Below, one piece after another: positions 61,850-64,000 of a stretch of DNA of 64,000 bases; within the stretch, counting starts at the first letter, position 1; every line of letters starts with the position of its first letter. The position numbers and the translations under genes are program-made. The notes beneath the pieces are model-generated. The model searched no databases. It saw only the letters and a program-made list of their open reading frames with translations, and had not been told where the DNA came from. The DNA is taken from positions 3,804,009-3,868,008 of the forward strand of contig NZ_QENQ01000001.1 of NCBI RefSeq assembly GCF_003096275.1, given 5' to 3'. The DNA is from Sphingomonas pokkalii (GTDB lineage: Bacteria; Pseudomonadota; Alphaproteobacteria; Sphingomonadales; Sphingomonadaceae).

Positions 61850-62275
61850 ATGCTGATCGTGTACCTCTATATTTCGCTGGCCTTTATCTGTTGTGGCGCA
61901 GCTGCCGTGCACGGCGGATGGGAGGGGCGGCTGGCTGGCGCGCTGATCATGGCTGTCATCCTGGCCGGACGCGTGGTTGGTTCCGTCGATCTGGAACTGG
62001 CGACCTCGCCCTGGTTCAAGCTTTGGCTGGACGGCGCGTTGCTGGTGGCGTTCGTGGCGATCATGCTGGTCAGTCGGCGATGGTGGCCGATCTGGATCGT
62101 CGGTCTGCAGGGAAATGGCGTCCTTGCGCACCTCTCGGCGATCCTGATCCCTGAGCATACCCCGGTGATCTATCGGGTGCTGGAAAGCTTTTGGGGCGTG
62201 CCGATGGTGCTGGTGATGGCTGCAGGCGTGATGATGGATCACGCCGCGCACCGATCCGCCCATAGCCGCACCTGA
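61850..62275 (+). CDS. Multi-pass membrane protein
   Basis: A 141-residue integral membrane protein with four to five hydrophobic segments: LIVYLYISLAFICCGAAAV, LAGALIMAVILAGRVVG, LWLDGALLVAFVAIMLVS, WWPIWIVGLQ and VPMVLVMAAGVMM. No family is recognised; the small size and positive C terminus (HRSAHSRT) could fit a holin-like or other small membrane protein, but nothing specific supports this. The start could also be GTG 61838. Confidence 0.62.
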   Translation: MLIVYLYISLAFICCGAAAVHGGWEGRLAGALIMAVILAGRVVGSVDLELATSPWFKLWLDGALLVAFVAIMLVSRRWWPIWIVGLQGNGVLAHLSAILIPEHTPVIYRVLESFWGVPMVLVMAAGVMMDHAAHRSAHSRT

Positions 62276-62293
62276 TCTTAACGGAGAAACATC

Positions 62294-62812
62294 ATGGGCG
62301 ATCTGCGTCGCATGAGCACGCTCGTGCGGATGCTGGCGGATGAAATTCATCGCGCGGAGGACTTGTTCGCCAGCGATACGTCCGCTGCCGAAATCGAACA
62401 GGATCTGCTGCCCGATACGCCGGCAGTCCAACCTATCGAGAGTCTGGCGAAAGCGGCCCGCCGCTATGCTCGGTTGCGGCAGAGGCGCGCGGCGCTGTTC
62501 ACGTCTGATTTGTTCGCTGACCCAGCGTGGGATATTCTGATCGACCTGTTCGCATCCGAGCACGAGGGCAGGAAGGTGGCCGTGACGAGCGCCTGCTTGG
62601 CCTCCGCCGTGCCATCTACCACGGCCTTGCGCTGGCTGAGCCTGCTGGAGCGTGAGCGCCTGGTGGAGCGGGTAGGGGATGCATCGGACAAGCGCCGATC
62701 CTTTGTCCAACTCACGCGGCCTGCCGAAGAGTCTATGGCCGCGTGGTTCGGGCTGATGGTGGCGGAATGGGGTTCCGAAGGCGAGTCGCCATCTGGCCGT
62801 CGACAGGCCTAG
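62294..62812 (+). CDS. Winged-helix DNA-binding protein (MarR-like)
   Basis: A 172-residue protein. An N-terminal helical part is followed by a winged-helix domain: WDILIDLFASEHEGRKVAVT, SACLASAVPSTTALRWLSLLERERLVERVGDASDKRRSFVQLT (in parts, about 78-145), with the recognition helix in VPSTTALRWL and the wing in DKRRSFVQL. AACGGAGAAAC provides the SD. Its end overlaps the convergent gpD stop by 4 bases. Probably a regulator in the prophage cargo. Confidence 0.75.
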   Translation: MGDLRRMSTLVRMLADEIHRAEDLFASDTSAAEIEQDLLPDTPAVQPIESLAKAARRYARLRQRRAALFTSDLFADPAWDILIDLFASEHEGRKVAVTSACLASAVPSTTALRWLSLLERERLVERVGDASDKRRSFVQLTRPAEESMAAWFGLMVAEWGSEGESPSGRRQA

Positions 62813-63837
62813 CGCTCGCCGCTTGGGGCATTGCCTTTGGATGATAGTTCCAACTTGATCGCCGTCGTAAACCCGCCTCGGTTGTCGAGCTGGTGATCAA
62901 CCTCCGATACCAGCCAGGGCTGGGCATCGATCTCCGCCTTGAAGCCTTCCGCCGTGGCGGGCAGCTCGGGGGACACGTCGGCGCGGCCGAGGGACAGGGT
63001 AAGGCCAAGGCTGCGCGGGGCGCGGCCCGCGCGCTTCGATTCGGCGGTGGCGGCGCGGCGCGCCTCGGCTTCGCTGGCATAGACGCGGGAGAGCTTCCGC
63101 TCGGCACCTTCGCCGCTGCCCACTTCCACCTTCCGCTTCCGGGCGCCTTTGCGGTCGTGCCATTCCGCCACCACCTTGCCGGCGGCTTCGCGCTTTTCGA
63201 CGCGGTAGCTGTGCCGATCGCCGTCGCGGCGGCGAATGGTGATGCTGGGCAGCGGCTTGCCGGTAGCGGTGATGCCCGCGCCGATCGGCGCGAAGATCAG
63301 GCAACCCGCCTTGATCGTGGCCACCGCGTCATGCTCGCGGCCGAGCCGACGCAAAAAGGCGATATCGCTCTCGCGCTCCTGCGACAGCGCCTTGACCGCG
63401 ATCGAGGCCAAAGCGGGGGCGCATCGCGCCTTCAGCTTGTTCCGGCCCGCAACCGTCTGGACGACGGCGCCGATCGTCGTCGCGTGCCAGCTCTGTTCGC
63501 GGCGGGTGGTGAGGCTGCTCGCAAAGTCGGCGGCGCTGGCCCTGATGATCACGGTATCGGGCGGCCCGGAATGCTCCACCTCGTCCACCTTGAACCGGCC
63601 CTTGTCGACCAGCCCGGTCGTGACCCCGGCGCCTGCCTTCCAACCGATCTCGACCGTAAGCACCGCACCCCCTGGGGGCAGGGCGAGCTTGCCGTCGCTG
63701 TCATCCAGCACCAGGTCGAGCTGGTCGGCATCGCCGCCGCGCTTTTCGCTGATACGCAGGCTGATCAGGCGCGGCCGGATCTTCGGCGAAAGATCCTTGC
63801 CGTCGAGCGTGATGCGGAAATCGGCCACGGCCGTCAT
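62809..63837 (-). CDS. Phage late control protein D (tail, gpD)
   Basis: A 342-residue P2 gpD-type tail protein. Recognisable parts are PRLISLRISEKRGGDADQLDLVLDD, FKVDEVEHSGPPDTVIIRASAADF, LSQERESDIAFLRRLGREHDAVATIKAG and DAQPWLVSEVDHQLDNRGGFTTAIKLE, all read in pieces. gpD caps the tail tube near the baseplate hub (gp27-like fold). ATG 63837 overlaps the gpU stop (ATGA). A longer frame upstream is not used. Confidence 0.9.
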   Translation of the reverse strand: MTAVADFRITLDGKDLSPKIRPRLISLRISEKRGGDADQLDLVLDDSDGKLALPPGGAVLTVEIGWKAGAGVTTGLVDKGRFKVDEVEHSGPPDTVIIRASAADFASSLTTRREQSWHATTIGAVVQTVAGRNKLKARCAPALASIAVKALSQERESDIAFLRRLGREHDAVATIKAGCLIFAPIGAGITATGKPLPSITIRRRDGDRHSYRVEKREAAGKVVAEWHDRKGARKRKVEVGSGEGAERKLSRVYASEAEARRAATAESKRAGRAPRSLGLTLSLGRADVSPELPATAEGFKAEIDAQPWLVSEVDHQLDNRGGFTTAIKLELSSKGNAPSGER

Positions 63838-64000
63838 TCGGCGGCGTCCGGCGCTTCCAGCAGGTCGATGCCGAAGTCGATCTGGCGCGGTTGTCCGTTG
63901 GGCAGGAAATGGCGGTGCCGCTCGTCGATCGCGGTGATCACGAAATTGCCCAGCACATTGCCCAGGGCGTCGACCAGCGGCCAATCCTCGCCCTCGGCCG
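63834..64000 (-). CDS. Phage tail protein U, C-terminal fragment
   Basis: The gene runs off the right edge. The visible 55 codons end GNFVITAIDERHRHF, LPNGQPRQIDFGIDLL, EAPDAAE and stop. G-x-W/F-V-I-x-x-I-x-E and NGxPRxIxF are the C-terminal pattern of P2 gpU, the tail terminator. The order U then D with a 4-base overlap is that of P2. The N terminus is outside the window. Confidence 0.82.
   Translation of the reverse strand, partial: AEGEDWPLVDALGNVLGNFVITAIDERHRHFLPNGQPRQIDFGIDLLEAPDAAE

Larger units (their letters stand above)
54041..64000. mobile_element. P2-like prophage, left part (continues beyond the window)
   Basis: The interval contains an AlpA-type regulator, a GapR homologue, an Ogr/Delta zinc finger, CII- and YdaS-like regulators, a divergent CI-like repressor and, at the right edge, tail genes D and U in the P2 order. 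No integrase, portal, capsid or lysis gene is in view; these should lie to the right. A plus-strand cargo block occupies about 58.0-62.8 kb. The exact left end is not determined. Confidence 0.85.

Overview
The window is chromosomal DNA from a GC-rich alphaproteobacterium, most likely a Sphingomonas-type member of the Sphingomonadaceae. The main evidence is gene order: ffh-rpsP-rimM-(insert)-trmD-rplS, then ahcY ... divL-tsaE-amgK-murU-addB-addA-trxA. The large TonB-dependent receptor, a CC0125/CC1285-type lipoprotein and a GapR-type (DUF2312) protein point the same way. No rRNA, tRNA or CRISPR array was found.

Layout: 1-8.9 kb holds the 5' end of mtaB, a DUF924 gene, a degenerate-GGDEF/EAL membrane protein and the SRP/ribosome/tRNA-modification operon. 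Between rimM and trmD that operon is split by a lipoprotein gene, a thioredoxin-reductase-like flavoprotein gene and two PIN toxins around one VapB antitoxin. 8.9-10.6 kb has two paralogous small proteins flanking a GAF-like protein, with dense inverted repeats between them. 10.9-23.6 kb is metabolic and secreted: an S9 peptidase, a chemoreceptor, asd, an alpha/beta hydrolase, an M2 (ACE-like) peptidase, a SIMPL protein, AMP nucleosidase, a peroxiredoxin, YqgE and a WG-repeat protein.

23.6-40 kb contains ahcY behind a perfect 20-bp palindrome, a TonB receptor, and a tightly packed run. That run is a DivL-like pseudokinase (tyrosine in place of the phospho-histidine), TsaE, the AmgK/MurU amino-sugar recycling pair, the AddAB recombination nuclease and thioredoxin. 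40-49 kb carries an inositol-phosphatase-like enzyme, argJ, a TonB-C-like protein, secA, a lipoprotein, and a phosphoribosyltransferase overlapping an adenine-deaminase-like gene. With AMP nucleosidase at 20-21.6 kb, these could close an AMP to adenine to hypoxanthine to IMP loop. 49-53.2 kb is one very large ATPase-GAF-histidine kinase.

From about 54 kb to the right edge is a P2-like prophage that runs out of the window. Its left block has an AlpA-like regulator, a GapR homologue, small membrane proteins, an Ogr-type zinc finger, CII- and YdaS-like regulators and a divergent CI-like repressor. The right edge has tail genes D and U. Between them is a mostly plus-strand cargo block (58.0-62.8 kb). 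It starts at an IS481-type transposase remnant and carries a DprA-like plus ComF-like phosphoribosyltransferase pair with overlapping frames, the best candidate here for an undescribed (possibly defence) module. A secreted protein, a LuxR-HTH protein with a C-terminal membrane helix, two unknowns and a winged-helix protein follow.
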